64,000 nucleotides of DNA, taken from NCBI GenBank assembly GCA_943788345.1, contig CALSPX010000015.1, positions 62,001-126,000 of the forward strand, given 5' to 3'. Positions 53,825 to 63,036 of the stretch are shown here, in pieces; positions within the stretch are counted from its first letter, which is position 1; the number at the start of each line of letters is the position of its first letter. Made by a program: the position numbers and the translations under genes. This DNA is from Ascidiaceihabitans sp023955215. Its GTDB lineage: Bacteria > Pseudomonadota > Alphaproteobacteria > Rhodobacterales > Rhodobacteraceae. The notes under the pieces are model-generated. The model was not told the origin of the DNA, searched no databases, and saw only the letters and a program-made list of their open reading frames with translations.

Positions 53825-54555
53825 TGCGCGAATGGCAGGGAAAACGGTATTGGTTGGTTGGTGCAAGTGATGGGTTAGGTGCGGCACTGGCACAAATCAT
53901 GAGCCGCTCTGGTGCAGAGGTGATCTTGTCCGCGCGTTCCGAAGATAAGTTGGCCGAAGTCGTCGCGGCTCTGCCCGGTAAAGCTAGCTATCAGGTGATG
54001 GACATCGCCGACGACGTAAGCGTGAAGGCGGCTGCAGCTGCGGTCGGTGATATTGATGGGCTTGTTCTTTTGGCTGGTGTCTATTGGCCTTTCGGTGCCC
54101 AAGCATGGAATGCGGACCAGGCGACTGCGATGGTGGACATCAACTTCACCGGCTACGTGCGTGTTCTGGGTCAAGTCGTGCCAAAGTTAGTTGCAAAGGA
54201 CGATGGACACGTGGTTATCACATCCAGCCTAACAGGATTTCGCGGATTGCCGCGATCAATCGGTTACACAGCATCCAAGGCGGCAACGATGTCACTGGCC
54301 GAATGCATGTATGCAGATCTGCGCAAGACAGGCGTAAAAGTTCAGATCGCGAACCCGGGCTTTATCAAAACGCAACTGACGGCCAAGAACGATTTCAAGA
54401 TGCCGTTCATCATGGAACCCGAGATTGCGGCACGAGAGATGTTTGAGCATATGAACGACACTGCATTCAAGAAAAGCTTCCCGCATTTCTTTTCGCTGTT
54501 GTTCAGGGGCAGCCAGTTTTTACCAGACTGGCTCTACTACCGAATTTTCAGCTGA
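53824..54555 (+). CDS. Short-chain dehydrogenase/reductase
   Basis: This 243-residue SDR enzyme has the cofactor motif LVGASDGLGAALAQ (residues about 11-24), a serine in ITSSLTGFRG and the catalytic YTASK at about residue 150. Its last part is strongly basic and aromatic (KKSFPHFFSLLFRG), perhaps for membrane contact. It closes the RpoE-linked five-gene operon, matching the RSP1087 position in R. sphaeroides. Substrate unknown; a fatty acyl or lipid carbonyl is likely from context. Confidence 0.87.
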   Translation: MREWQGKRYWLVGASDGLGAALAQIMSRSGAEVILSARSEDKLAEVVAALPGKASYQVMDIADDVSVKAAAAAVGDIDGLVLLAGVYWPFGAQAWNADQATAMVDINFTGYVRVLGQVVPKLVAKDDGHVVITSSLTGFRGLPRSIGYTASKAATMSLAECMYADLRKTGVKVQIANPGFIKTQLTAKNDFKMPFIMEPEIAAREMFEHMNDTAFKKSFPHFFSLLFRGSQFLPDWLYYRIFS

Positions 54556-54562
54556 TTAGATT

Positions 54563-55615
54563 TCAGGGTACCTTGGTGTGCTCCAAATAGATCTTTTTCG
54601 CACGACCCCAAACGCCAGTCTCCAAATCAAGTAGCTCCATCAATGAAGGTAGCAATTGCGCAGCATAATTCTGAGAGCTTTCGTTTGGAAGCATGGATGG
54701 CAGGTTGTCGATTGCTGTTACATCCAATGGAGGGTTGTCATGGACACGCAAAGCAGGCTGAGCCCATGTTGTCGTTCGATCATATACCTTTACGGGCGAA
54801 AAGGCGCTGTCAGGATCGCAGGCAATATCACCGATGACTGTGAGTTGACGAGGCGTGGTTATGGCTGTCTTGGGGACGAACACGGGGGTGCCGGGCGCTG
54901 CAAGTATACAGTTAAAGAAGATGTCGTGCTGAAGGACCTCAGGGAATGGCCCGCCGCTTGCGGTTTCTGGCAGATCCCATTTTGTTGTGGTCACACCAAG
55001 CTGGGCGCATAGGTCGGATGCACCTGTGCCCACACGACCCAATGCGCCGATTACTAGGGCACTTGGCATTGACGTCACATTCACTAGATCGCTTTGCAAG
55101 TCGGCAACCAAAGCCGCGGAATTTGGATAGGTGCCAACGGCATCTACACGCTTACCAGATTGTTGTGCAGCCCAGCATTTCAACGCAACAGCCGCGCCAG
55201 CGTAGCCGGCCCAATAACCGAACGCAGCGACACGACGTCCTGTTCCATCGACAAGATATTCAAGGTCATAGAGAGTACCGCCACCCGCCGCAAATCTGTG
55301 TAGCAATCGCTGACCAGATGGTTGCCCTTTGTAGGCGTGACCAAACATAATATGTTTGTGCCTTAAAGGCGTCCCGTCTTCGGGAAGTTCTTTCAGACCA
55401 AAGATAATCGCATCAAGTGGTGCAGTCGGCCACGTGTTGGAGGGCGCAATGTGGCATCCGGCCTCTTTGTAACCTTGGATTGGTGTGCACCGGGTTGGGC
55501 ATTCCTCAACGGTCACCACAATTCCTGCTGTGATCAAAGCTGCGGCACCTTCGGGGCTCAGTCCAACGCGTTCTTCGTTATCGCGTTGTTCAGCGCGGAC
55601 CCAAAGATGTGTCAT
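54563..55615 (-). CDS. Saccharopine dehydrogenase (NAD+, L-lysine-forming type)
   Basis: This 350-residue protein resembles LYS1-type saccharopine dehydrogenases and alanine dehydrogenase-like folds: LWVRAEQRDNEERVGLSPEGAAALI at the start, IIFGLKELPEDGTPLRHKHIMFGHAYKGQ, GYWAGYAGAAVALKCWA and VIGALGRVGTGASDLC. Such enzymes interconvert saccharopine with lysine and 2-oxoglutarate, probably in lysine degradation in bacteria. It overlaps the glutathione transferase gene by 4 nt. Confidence 0.9.
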   Translation of the reverse strand: MTHLWVRAEQRDNEERVGLSPEGAAALITAGIVVTVEECPTRCTPIQGYKEAGCHIAPSNTWPTAPLDAIIFGLKELPEDGTPLRHKHIMFGHAYKGQPSGQRLLHRFAAGGGTLYDLEYLVDGTGRRVAAFGYWAGYAGAAVALKCWAAQQSGKRVDAVGTYPNSAALVADLQSDLVNVTSMPSALVIGALGRVGTGASDLCAQLGVTTTKWDLPETASGGPFPEVLQHDIFFNCILAAPGTPVFVPKTAITTPRQLTVIGDIACDPDSAFSPVKVYDRTTTWAQPALRVHDNPPLDVTAIDNLPSMLPNESSQNYAAQLLPSLMELLDLETGVWGRAKKIYLEHTKVP

Positions 55616-56229
55616 GTCAGTATGCCGAGTTCACGGATTTTCTTGACGGATGCGCGGGTTTCCATGGCTGCCATATGCGCGGTGAGTTTCGGGTAATTTT
55701 TGACCTCAACGCCATCGCCTGGAAGCCAAGTGCACACGTTAAATAAATAGATGTCGGCGACACAGAAGGTATCGCCCAGAATGAAGGGACCCTGCAAACA
55801 TTCGTCTTCAATGTAGCTGGCTGATGTGGCCATAGTCTGGGGCACTTTTGATGTCATGTCGTCACAACTTTTCTGTTGATCGGCCCAGCGTGAGCCGCGC
55901 ATTTTATGTGCGTGGTTCACGTGCATTGTGGAGGCAAGGTAGAACATCACGCTGCGCATTTTGAAGGCTTGCAATGGATCAGATGGCACAAGCTTTTTTT
56001 CAGGAACAAGGGCTGCGATATATTCGAGCAATGCACCTGTTTCGGTGAGTGCCTTGTCCCCAACGATCAAAGTTGGCACGCGACCTTTTGGGTTTTTAGC
56101 GAGATAAGCATCACCGGTTTGTTCAGCTTTGGTAAAGTCCACGCCGGTCAATTCATGTCCAAGCCCTGCCTCTTGCAACGCGATAGCAACTGACATCGAG
56201 ATGGTGTTTGGAGCATAAAACAATTGCAT
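55612..56229 (-). CDS. Glutathione S-transferase family protein
   Basis: This 205-residue protein has an N-terminal thioredoxin-like half (MQLFYAPNTISMSVAIALQEAG) with the glutathione-binding NPKGRVPTLIVGDKALTETGALLEYIA and a helical C-terminal half (FILGDTFCVADIYLFNVC). ATG 56229 gives the normal N-terminus. It is translated ahead of the saccharopine dehydrogenase and overlaps it by 4 nt. Physiological substrate unknown. Confidence 0.92.
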   Translation of the reverse strand: MQLFYAPNTISMSVAIALQEAGLGHELTGVDFTKAEQTGDAYLAKNPKGRVPTLIVGDKALTETGALLEYIAALVPEKKLVPSDPLQAFKMRSVMFYLASTMHVNHAHKMRGSRWADQQKSCDDMTSKVPQTMATSASYIEDECLQGPFILGDTFCVADIYLFNVCTWLPGDGVEVKNYPKLTAHMAAMETRASVKKIRELGILT

Positions 56230-56240
56230 GATTTGATCCT

Positions 56241-56894
56241 TTAAACGTGTGTTTGTGCGTGGTGCCGTTCGGGTGCTTCGAGGTGGGGAACTGCATTGAA
56301 CATCACAGGTGACATTGTTCCGCCGATTGGGTGCAAACGATGGATCGAGCTGTTCATTATGGCAAGAGCTAGATTGGCCATTTTGACGATATCCAAATCA
56401 AGATGTTGACGCATGACCATAGAAATGAGGCCGCCTGATGTGACAACCAATGAGGGGCCAGGGCGTGCAGCAATGTCTTTGATCACATCGTTTACACGTG
56501 TTTCAAACTCGCTAAAGCGTTCGGGTGCACCTTCAATTTTGTCCTCTTTCCACGCCTCAAAAACGCGAGGTAAGTGATGAACAAATTCTGATTGTTGAGT
56601 TGGCATTGCGAGCCCGTGTTCAGCTTCAAGCGCGGTGGCGAGTGTGAAATATTCAAGCTCATTTAGACGTTCATCACGGATCGGTTCGAGGCCTGTGGCC
56701 ATACCATCTGCGGTTTCTGCATGACGGCGCAAAGTGCCTGTATAAAGATTTTGGTGCACTTGGTTTGTGTCGATGAGGTGTTCACCCAACCACTTTGCCT
56801 GTTGGTGTCCAAGGGCGCTGAGGCGGTCATAACTGGCTTCGTCTGTCGCGGTGGAGTTTGCTTGTCCGTGACGAATGAGGGTGATGTGGGACAT
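56241..56894 (-). CDS. Histidine phosphatase family protein
   Basis: This 217-residue protein has the phosphohistidine motif TLIRHGQANSTATDEASYDRLSALGHQQAKWLGEHL at the start (residues about 5-40) and a second conserved part LVVTSGGLISMVMRQHL near residue 150. Family members are phosphatases or mutases of small metabolites. ATG 56894 follows AAGGAAC. It lies 12 bp upstream of the glutathione transferase gene and is probably the first gene of a three-gene unit. Confidence 0.88.
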   Translation of the reverse strand: MSHITLIRHGQANSTATDEASYDRLSALGHQQAKWLGEHLIDTNQVHQNLYTGTLRRHAETADGMATGLEPIRDERLNELEYFTLATALEAEHGLAMPTQQSEFVHHLPRVFEAWKEDKIEGAPERFSEFETRVNDVIKDIAARPGPSLVVTSGGLISMVMRQHLDLDIVKMANLALAIMNSSIHRLHPIGGTMSPVMFNAVPHLEAPERHHAQTHV

Positions 56895-57099
56895 GTAGGT
56901 TCCTTGTACGGTTTCCAAATGGATAAGTGAGGTCTGCGCGGGTTGGAAGAGGTGGGACGCTCCGCGGGGAGTTTATTTGGTAAGACGAAGTCGGTGACAT
57001 CGCATGTCTTGGCGTAAATTCGAGTATGAATGTCGCGATTGAGTGTCCGAATTTAGGTCATGGTTTGCTAAAGTGAGCTACAATAAGGGGAGGCATAGC

Positions 57100-59862
57100 A
57101 TGTCCAATACAGTGAAATTCACGCTAGATGGCACAGAAGTCGAGGCCGAATCCGGCCTGACAATCTGGGAAGTGGCCAATGGTCGTGGACTTGTTATCCC
57201 TCACCTGTGCCATAAGCCAGCACCCGGCTATCGCCCTGACGGCAATTGCCGCGCCTGTATGGTTGAGATCGACGGTGAGCGTACGTTGGCCGCTTCGTGT
57301 ATTCGAGAGCCTTTGGATGGCATGGTGGTAACCACCAATTCTGCCCGCGCTGAGAATGCGCGCATGATGGTGGTTGAAATGTTAGTCGCAGACCAACCAG
57401 CCCGTGAAGATGCCCATGATAAATCAGCACACCTGTGGGATATGGCCGAGTTGAATGGTGTGTCAAAGAGCCGTTTTCCAAAATTGGAAGAGGGTCGCAT
57501 TCCGTTGTTGGATGACAGTCACGTTGCGATGTCTGTTAACTTGGATGCTTGTATTTCTTGTGGTTTGTGCGTGCGCGCGTGTCGTGAGGTTCAGGTCAAC
57601 GATGTGATCGGCATGTCGGGCCGTGGCCATGATAGCTACCCTACTTTTGATATGGCCGACCCCATGGGTGGTTCATCTTGTGTGGCGTGTGGCGAATGCG
57701 TTCAAGCCTGTCCAACAGGTGCTTTGATGCCTGCTGCTGTGACTGCGGGTGACGGCGTTGGGGACAGCAAAGATTTTGATAGCGAAACAGAAAGCGTTTG
57801 TGCGTTTTGTGGCGTGGGTTGCCAGATTTCAATTAAGGTTAAAGATGGCAAAGTGAAGTATGTTGAGGGCATCAATGGTCCTGCAAACGAAGGCCGTTTG
57901 TGCGTTAAGGGCCGCTTTGGTTACGACTATATCCACCACAATCACCGTCTGACCAAACCGTTGATCCGTCGCGACGATGCACCCGCCAAGGGTTTGAATG
58001 TTGACCCCGGGAATTGGGGCAGTGTTTTCCGTGAGGCAACTTGGGATGAGGCGCTGGATTTTGCTGCTAATGGTCTGAAGGGGCGCGGGCGCGAAGTGGC
58101 TGGATTTGGGTCAGCCAAGTGCACCAATGAAGAAGCCTATCTGTTCCAGAAATTCATTCGTGAAGGGTTTAAACACAACAACGTCGACCACTGTACACGT
58201 TTGTGCCACGCCTCATCCGTTTCTGCGTTGATTGAAAACGTTGGATCGGGTGCTGTAACGGCAACATTCAACGAGATCGAAAATGCTGATGTGGCCATCG
58301 TAATCGGTGCAAACCCGATCGAAAACCACCCTGTGGCCGCGACCTATTTCAAACAGTTCACTAAACGTGGCGGCAAGTTGATTGTAATGGATCCGCGCGG
58401 TCAGGCGCTTAAGCGCTTTGCCACCCACATGCTTCAGTTCCGCCCAGGTGCGGACGTTTCAATGTTGAACGCGATCATGCATGTGATCGTCGAAGAGGGA
58501 TTGTACGACCAGCAATACATAGAGGCGTACACTGAAAACTGGGAAGCTGAAAAAGCCCACCTTAAGGATTTCACACCAGAGAAGATGTCTGAAATTTGTG
58601 GCATCGATGCTGAAACTTTACGCGCAGTCGCCCGCACATTTGCAGGTGCTAAGGCAGGGATGATTTTCTGGGGCATGGGCGTCAGTCAACACATCCACGG
58701 TACAGACAATGCGCGTTGCTTGATTTCTTTGGCGTTGATGACGGGCCAAGTTGGTCGCCCAGGCTCTGGCCTTCACCCACTGCGTGGTCAGAACAACGTA
58801 CAAGGTGCATCTGACGCCGGCTTGGTTCCGATGTTCTTACCTGACTACCAGTCGGTGACGGACGATGTTGTGCGCTCTGCCTTCACCGAAGTTTGGGGGT
58901 CAGGTGATTTCTCAAATGAGAAGGGCCTAACCGTGACCGAAATCATGGACGCGGTCCATGAGGACAAGATCAAGGCGATGTACATTTTGGGTGAGAACCC
59001 AGCGATGTCTGATCCAGATGTTGAACATGCGCGTGATGCTTTGGCCAAACTTGACCACTTGGTTGTCCAAGACATCTTTATCACTGAGACTGCGAACTAT
59101 GCCGACGTAATTTTGCCAGCCTCTGCGCTGTATGAAAAAACAGGTACGGTTTCCAACACGAACCGTCAGGTCCAAATGGTGCGCCAAGCGGTTGTACCTC
59201 CGGGTGAGGCGAAAGAAGATTGGTGGATTGAAGTTGAGTTGGCCAAACGTTGCGGTTTGGATTGGACTTATACGCATCCAAGCGAAGTGTTTGCTGAGAT
59301 GACTGTGAACATGCGCAGTCTCGACAATATAACGTGGGATCGCCTGACAACTGAAGCGGTGACCTATCCGTCACTTAGCCCGACTGATCCGGGTCAGGCG
59401 GTCGTGTTTGGCGATGGTTTCCCACGTACCGATGGACGTGCAAAATTTACGCCTGCTAGCGTGATTGCCCCTGATGATGTGCCGGATGCTGAATACCCAA
59501 TGATCCTGACAACGGGCCGTCAGTTAGAGCACTGGCATACAGGTTCCATGACCCGTCGTGCGACTGTATTGGATGGGCTAGAGCCTGAGGCGAACTGTTC
59601 GCTGCACCCATCCACTTTGCGCAAGCTAGGCGTAGAACCGGGTGGGCATGTACGTCTGACCACGAAGCGTGGTTCGATTGTGATCATGGCACGTATGGAT
59701 CGTGCAGTGGCACCGGATATGGTGTTCTTACCATTTGCCTTTGTTGAGGCGGCGGCAAACATTCTGACAAATCCAGCGGTTGATCCGTTTGGGAAAATTC
59801 CAGAATTTAAGTTTTCTGCGGTGAAAGTCGAAGCTGCTGCTGATGTTATGGCGGCTGAATAA
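57100..59862 (+). CDS. fdhA: Formate dehydrogenase alpha subunit (molybdenum-dependent, NAD-type)
   Basis: This 920-residue protein has the FdsA/FdhF layout. It has an N-terminal 2Fe-2S domain (CHKPAPGYRPDGNCRACMVE), two ferredoxin-like 4Fe-4S motifs (CISCGLCVRACRE and CVACGECVQACPTG), a proximal cluster CAFCGVGCQI and the molybdopterin domains with HCTRLCHASSV, whose cysteine is the expected molybdenum ligand. The end (FLPFAFVEAAANILTNPAVDP) is intact. ATG 57100 follows AAGGGGAGG. Formate from C1 oxidation would become CO2. No diaphorase (fdsB), fdsG or fdsD gene is next to it, so its electron partner must be encoded elsewhere. Confidence 0.93.
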   Translation: MSNTVKFTLDGTEVEAESGLTIWEVANGRGLVIPHLCHKPAPGYRPDGNCRACMVEIDGERTLAASCIREPLDGMVVTTNSARAENARMMVVEMLVADQPAREDAHDKSAHLWDMAELNGVSKSRFPKLEEGRIPLLDDSHVAMSVNLDACISCGLCVRACREVQVNDVIGMSGRGHDSYPTFDMADPMGGSSCVACGECVQACPTGALMPAAVTAGDGVGDSKDFDSETESVCAFCGVGCQISIKVKDGKVKYVEGINGPANEGRLCVKGRFGYDYIHHNHRLTKPLIRRDDAPAKGLNVDPGNWGSVFREATWDEALDFAANGLKGRGREVAGFGSAKCTNEEAYLFQKFIREGFKHNNVDHCTRLCHASSVSALIENVGSGAVTATFNEIENADVAIVIGANPIENHPVAATYFKQFTKRGGKLIVMDPRGQALKRFATHMLQFRPGADVSMLNAIMHVIVEEGLYDQQYIEAYTENWEAEKAHLKDFTPEKMSEICGIDAETLRAVARTFAGAKAGMIFWGMGVSQHIHGTDNARCLISLALMTGQVGRPGSGLHPLRGQNNVQGASDAGLVPMFLPDYQSVTDDVVRSAFTEVWGSGDFSNEKGLTVTEIMDAVHEDKIKAMYILGENPAMSDPDVEHARDALAKLDHLVVQDIFITETANYADVILPASALYEKTGTVSNTNRQVQMVRQAVVPPGEAKEDWWIEVELAKRCGLDWTYTHPSEVFAEMTVNMRSLDNITWDRLTTEAVTYPSLSPTDPGQAVVFGDGFPRTDGRAKFTPASVIAPDDVPDAEYPMILTTGRQLEHWHTGSMTRRATVLDGLEPEANCSLHPSTLRKLGVEPGGHVRLTTKRGSIVIMARMDRAVAPDMVFLPFAFVEAAANILTNPAVDPFGKIPEFKFSAVKVEAAADVMAAE

Positions 59863-59868
59863 GAAATC

Positions 59869-59894
59869 AAAAGGTGGGCTTCGGCCCGCCTTTT
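59869..59894. terminator. Bidirectional terminator with TTCG loop
   Basis: AAAAGGTGGGC (59869-59879) and GCCCGCCTTTT (59884-59894) form an 11-bp stem with one G-U pair and a TTCG tetraloop. A-run and T-run on the two sides allow it to end both fdhA and the convergent WGR gene. Confidence 0.88.
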
Positions 59895-59903
59895 GCTCAA
59901 AAC

Positions 59904-60131
59904 TCAAGCGCGTTTATAGCCGCGTTTTTGGGCGCGGATACGATATGAATCGGCGGCGTGGGATGCGTCACGTAAATTGCCAAAGCTGGTGATCGTTTCA
60001 CAGGGTGTGCCACCTTTGACACCCCATTCGCGCAACACCGACACTTCGGAAAATAGATCCATAGCGATTTCGACACGGTAAAACCGTGGTCTCGCTTTGT
60101 GGCTGGGGCGATATAAAACGACGTCTAGCAT
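59904..60131 (-). CDS. Stand-alone WGR domain protein
   Basis: This 75-residue protein consists almost entirely of one WGR domain: FYRVEIAMDLFSEVSVLREWGVKGG, followed by the C-terminal helix with DASHAADSYRIRAQKRGY. WGR domains bind nucleic acid in PARP and MolR-type proteins; a single-domain version has no known function. The protein is basic at its end (KRGYKRA). It is monocistronic between fdhA and the response regulator gene. Confidence 0.85.
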   Translation of the reverse strand: MLDVVLYRPSHKARPRFYRVEIAMDLFSEVSVLREWGVKGGTPCETITSFGNLRDASHAADSYRIRAQKRGYKRA

Positions 60132-60215
60132 TGCCAGTGATTCTATCAGTGTTTTCAGTGAGGTGAAGAGCCAATTGTTGTTTGGGCAGGTTTTTGACGT
60201 GTGCCCAATTTCTGG

Positions 60216-60917
60216 TTAGCTCCAGCTGACATCCCCAAGAAAGATATACCCTGCACCATATATCGTTTTGATCAGCTGTGGGTTCTTGGGATCTTCACGC
60301 AATTTAGTACGCAGGCGCGAAATACGCACATCCATCGCGCGGTCAAAACTTTCGCTTGCGGCCCCGCCCAATGACTCTTGCATTTGGGTGCGGGTGATTA
60401 GACGCTTTGGGCTATCAAGGAATAGACGAAGCACTTCGCCTTCTGCATGTGAAAAAGGAGTGGCATCACCTGCATCGTCGATCAAAGTGTATGCATCGAA
60501 ATGAGCAGTCCAACCATTGAATTTGGCGGTATTGCTGGTTTGAGTTACGGCCTTGCCACCGCGCAATCGGGCACGAACGCGCGCAACTACTTCCAAGGGA
60601 TCAAATGGTTTGATGATGTAGTCATCGGCGCCCAGTTCCAGACCAGTAACCCGATCCTGCACCTGCGCACGGCCAGAAATGATGATAACTGACGCCCCTT
60701 GTTCTAACGCAAGACGGTGGACAACCGTCAGACCATCAGTGTCAGGCAAGGACAAGTCGACCAAGCAAACATCAGGCGTGTGCTTTTGCAACGCGGCCTC
60801 AAATTCGCGGGCACGACCAAAACACATCGTCCGGAAACCAGCATCCTCCAGCGCATCAGCCAACATTGTGCGAATGGCTGGCTCGTCATCAAGAATGGTT
60901 ACTAACGGCGCTGTCAT
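60216..60917 (-). CDS. OmpR-type response regulator
   Basis: This 233-residue protein has a receiver domain with the phosphorylated aspartate in DVCLVDLSLPDTDGL and the conserved lysine in DDYIIKPFDPLEVVAR, then a winged-helix DNA-binding domain (FSHAEGEVLRLFLDSPKRLITRTQM and RISRLRTKLREDPKNPQLIKTIYGAGYIFLG). Its start overlaps the kinase gene by 4 nt, so the two form a system. Target genes are unknown. Confidence 0.94.
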   Translation of the reverse strand: MTAPLVTILDDEPAIRTMLADALEDAGFRTMCFGRAREFEAALQKHTPDVCLVDLSLPDTDGLTVVHRLALEQGASVIIISGRAQVQDRVTGLELGADDYIIKPFDPLEVVARVRARLRGGKAVTQTSNTAKFNGWTAHFDAYTLIDDAGDATPFSHAEGEVLRLFLDSPKRLITRTQMQESLGGAASESFDRAMDVRISRLRTKLREDPKNPQLIKTIYGAGYIFLGDVSWS

Positions 60918-62821
60918 TGTTGCACCTTCGGTTTGAGGACATTGGCCAGATCGTAGGCTGTGAATGGTTTCGCAAGGACAGTTGTCGCGGCTTGGGCCTC
61001 ATGGTGCAATGGGTCATTTGGGGACAAAGAGGTCATAAGTACGACAGGTGTCTTTCCCTTTTCGATCCGCTTAAGTAAATCCAGCCCCGTACCTTCACCG
61101 CTTAGACGGATATCAGATAGGATTAGGGCGATGTCAGGCAGGCTGGCGATGAGTGCGGTGGCTTCATCTGCTGAAGTTGCCTCAATAACGCTGTGCCCCA
61201 TGTCAGTCAGCATATCGCGGTAAAACGCGCGTAGATCGTCGTTGTCTTCAACCAGCAAAGCCAAGCCGCCAGTGACCTCAGGGCTAAAACGCAGCGGCAG
61301 GCGCAGACGGATTGATGCGCCGCCCTCTGGCGTGTTTTGTAGCCTTAGGTCGCCACCAGCAAGCTTGGTAATGTCGTAGACCATGGGCAGGCCTAACCCT
61401 GTGCCTTCGCTACCTTTGGTCGTGTAAAATGGGTCACATGCGTGCTTCAAGGCATCTTCGGAAAATCCCGTCCCTGTGTCTGATACCGTAAACTCGATCC
61501 ACGTGTTGTGAACCGTTGATGCACTAAGTTTGATAGTTCCGTTCGACCCACAGGCGTCACGGGCGTTCAGGATTAGATTAAGCAACGCGTCTTTAATCGC
61601 ACCTTGATCCAGTAGAACCGCTTTGTTTGGTAGTTGATCGGTCACTGTGAAAACGACGTTCTCTGGTAGAGTCGGGGCCGCGAGTGTTTCCATCTCTCGC
61701 AGCAATGCGTGCAAGTCTGTGACACGCGGGCGTTGGACACGTTGACTGGTAATCTCAGCAATGCTGCCCAATAGATCGCCACCGCGTTTTGCTGCATTTA
61801 AGGTACCTTCGATCAAGGGTTTGGCAGCCGAGGGCAGTTCATCAAGGCGTGCCAACTTGGACTGCATCCCAAGAATGATGGTGAGTAAGTTCGAGAAGTC
61901 ATGCGCCAGTCCTGATGTCACTTGGGCGGCCAGTTCACGTTTGCTGGTTTGCTGTAGTGCTACGCGCGTTTGAGTTTCCAACGTTACATCGGTGGACAAA
62001 ACATAAGCACCACCACGGGTGTCAGGCGTAAAGGCAGCGCGGATGCGATGGGCGCTGGCGGCATCTGTGAACTCAGTCAGAGTGTTCTTGCCAGCGAATG
62101 CACCGTGAAGCATGGGCTTGATTTTCTCGTAAACGCCCAACCCAAGTGCATCCGAAATATGCATGCCGATGATGTTGTTTGGGCGCCCTGGGATGATCGT
62201 GCTGAGTTGCCGATTGGAGTAAGTGTAATGCCCCGTCTCATCGATGTGGGCGATGTGCGCGGGCATCATTTCGGTCGTTAGACGTGTCCGCGCCTCTACT
62301 TCTGTAAGGTGCCGTTTCGTTTCGCCAAGCGCAGATACTGTCCCGGCCAGTGCACGGTTTGTACTGGCCAGTTCTTCGGCGTGGGCCAAGACCTGATCCG
62401 TCAGTTCCTCAGAGCGGGCACGTAGCAGCGTCTCTTGTTTTTTGGTGCTGGTGATATCTGTATAGACTGTGATCCACCCGCCTTGGGGTAGGGGGGATCC
62501 TTCCACAGATATGACCGTGCCGTTGGAGCGATGGCGCTCAACATAGTGAGGTTCAAACGCACGGGCGACTTCGATCCGCTCTGCCACAAAAGCTTCAAGG
62601 TCATCAATGTCACCGTACTCACCGCGCAAAGCGAGGTGACGAATAGTATCTTCAAAGGGTGCACCCGGCGCGACCAAATCATCTGGAAGATCAAACATTT
62701 CTTTGAAAGGCGCATTACTGACTGCCAGCCGAAGGTCACTGTCGAATATGGTCAAGGCCTGCCCGATCAAATTCAGACCAGCAGCCGTCATAGCATGTGT
62801 AGCAGCGCGATTGAGCGTCAC
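60914..62821 (-). CDS. Hybrid sensor histidine kinase with PAS domains
   Basis: This is a soluble kinase of about 635 residues. A first PAS domain (ALTIFDSDLRLAVSNAPFKEMFDLP), a coiled coil, and a second PAS part (GHYTYSNRQLSTIIPGRP) are followed by the phosphorylated histidine in TSGLAHDFSNLLTIILGM. The ATPase domain (LILNARDACG, DTGTGFSEDALKHACDPFYTTKGSEGTGLGLP) and a C-terminal receiver (ALLVEDNDDLRAFYRD, ILSDIRLSGEGTGLDLL, VLAKPFTAYDL) complete it. No membrane helix or metal motif is visible, so the signal is probably cytoplasmic. GTG 62821 was chosen with AAGGGG 6-7 nt upstream; ATG 62899 is a longer alternative without a good site. Confidence 0.88.
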   Translation of the reverse strand: MTLNRAATHAMTAAGLNLIGQALTIFDSDLRLAVSNAPFKEMFDLPDDLVAPGAPFEDTIRHLALRGEYGDIDDLEAFVAERIEVARAFEPHYVERHRSNGTVISVEGSPLPQGGWITVYTDITSTKKQETLLRARSEELTDQVLAHAEELASTNRALAGTVSALGETKRHLTEVEARTRLTTEMMPAHIAHIDETGHYTYSNRQLSTIIPGRPNNIIGMHISDALGLGVYEKIKPMLHGAFAGKNTLTEFTDAASAHRIRAAFTPDTRGGAYVLSTDVTLETQTRVALQQTSKRELAAQVTSGLAHDFSNLLTIILGMQSKLARLDELPSAAKPLIEGTLNAAKRGGDLLGSIAEITSQRVQRPRVTDLHALLREMETLAAPTLPENVVFTVTDQLPNKAVLLDQGAIKDALLNLILNARDACGSNGTIKLSASTVHNTWIEFTVSDTGTGFSEDALKHACDPFYTTKGSEGTGLGLPMVYDITKLAGGDLRLQNTPEGGASIRLRLPLRFSPEVTGGLALLVEDNDDLRAFYRDMLTDMGHSVIEATSADEATALIASLPDIALILSDIRLSGEGTGLDLLKRIEKGKTPVVLMTSLSPNDPLHHEAQAATTVLAKPFTAYDLANVLKPKVQQ

Positions 62822-63036
62822 GTGTGGCCCCTTAGTGATCGTGATTTCGTGCCCAGTGTGGGGCGGTGATTGCCGGGAATTCAAGCACTGATCGAGCATT
62901 GTTACAATTCGTTAGGATTGAGAAACCTTCAGGAAAAAGTTGACCTAAAGGATAAAGCCAGCATCCTTGAGTGACATAGAATCGCTGAAGTGATCGTGGC
63001 CGGGAACCTTTGTTGCCGGTTTGGGAGGAGAATACA

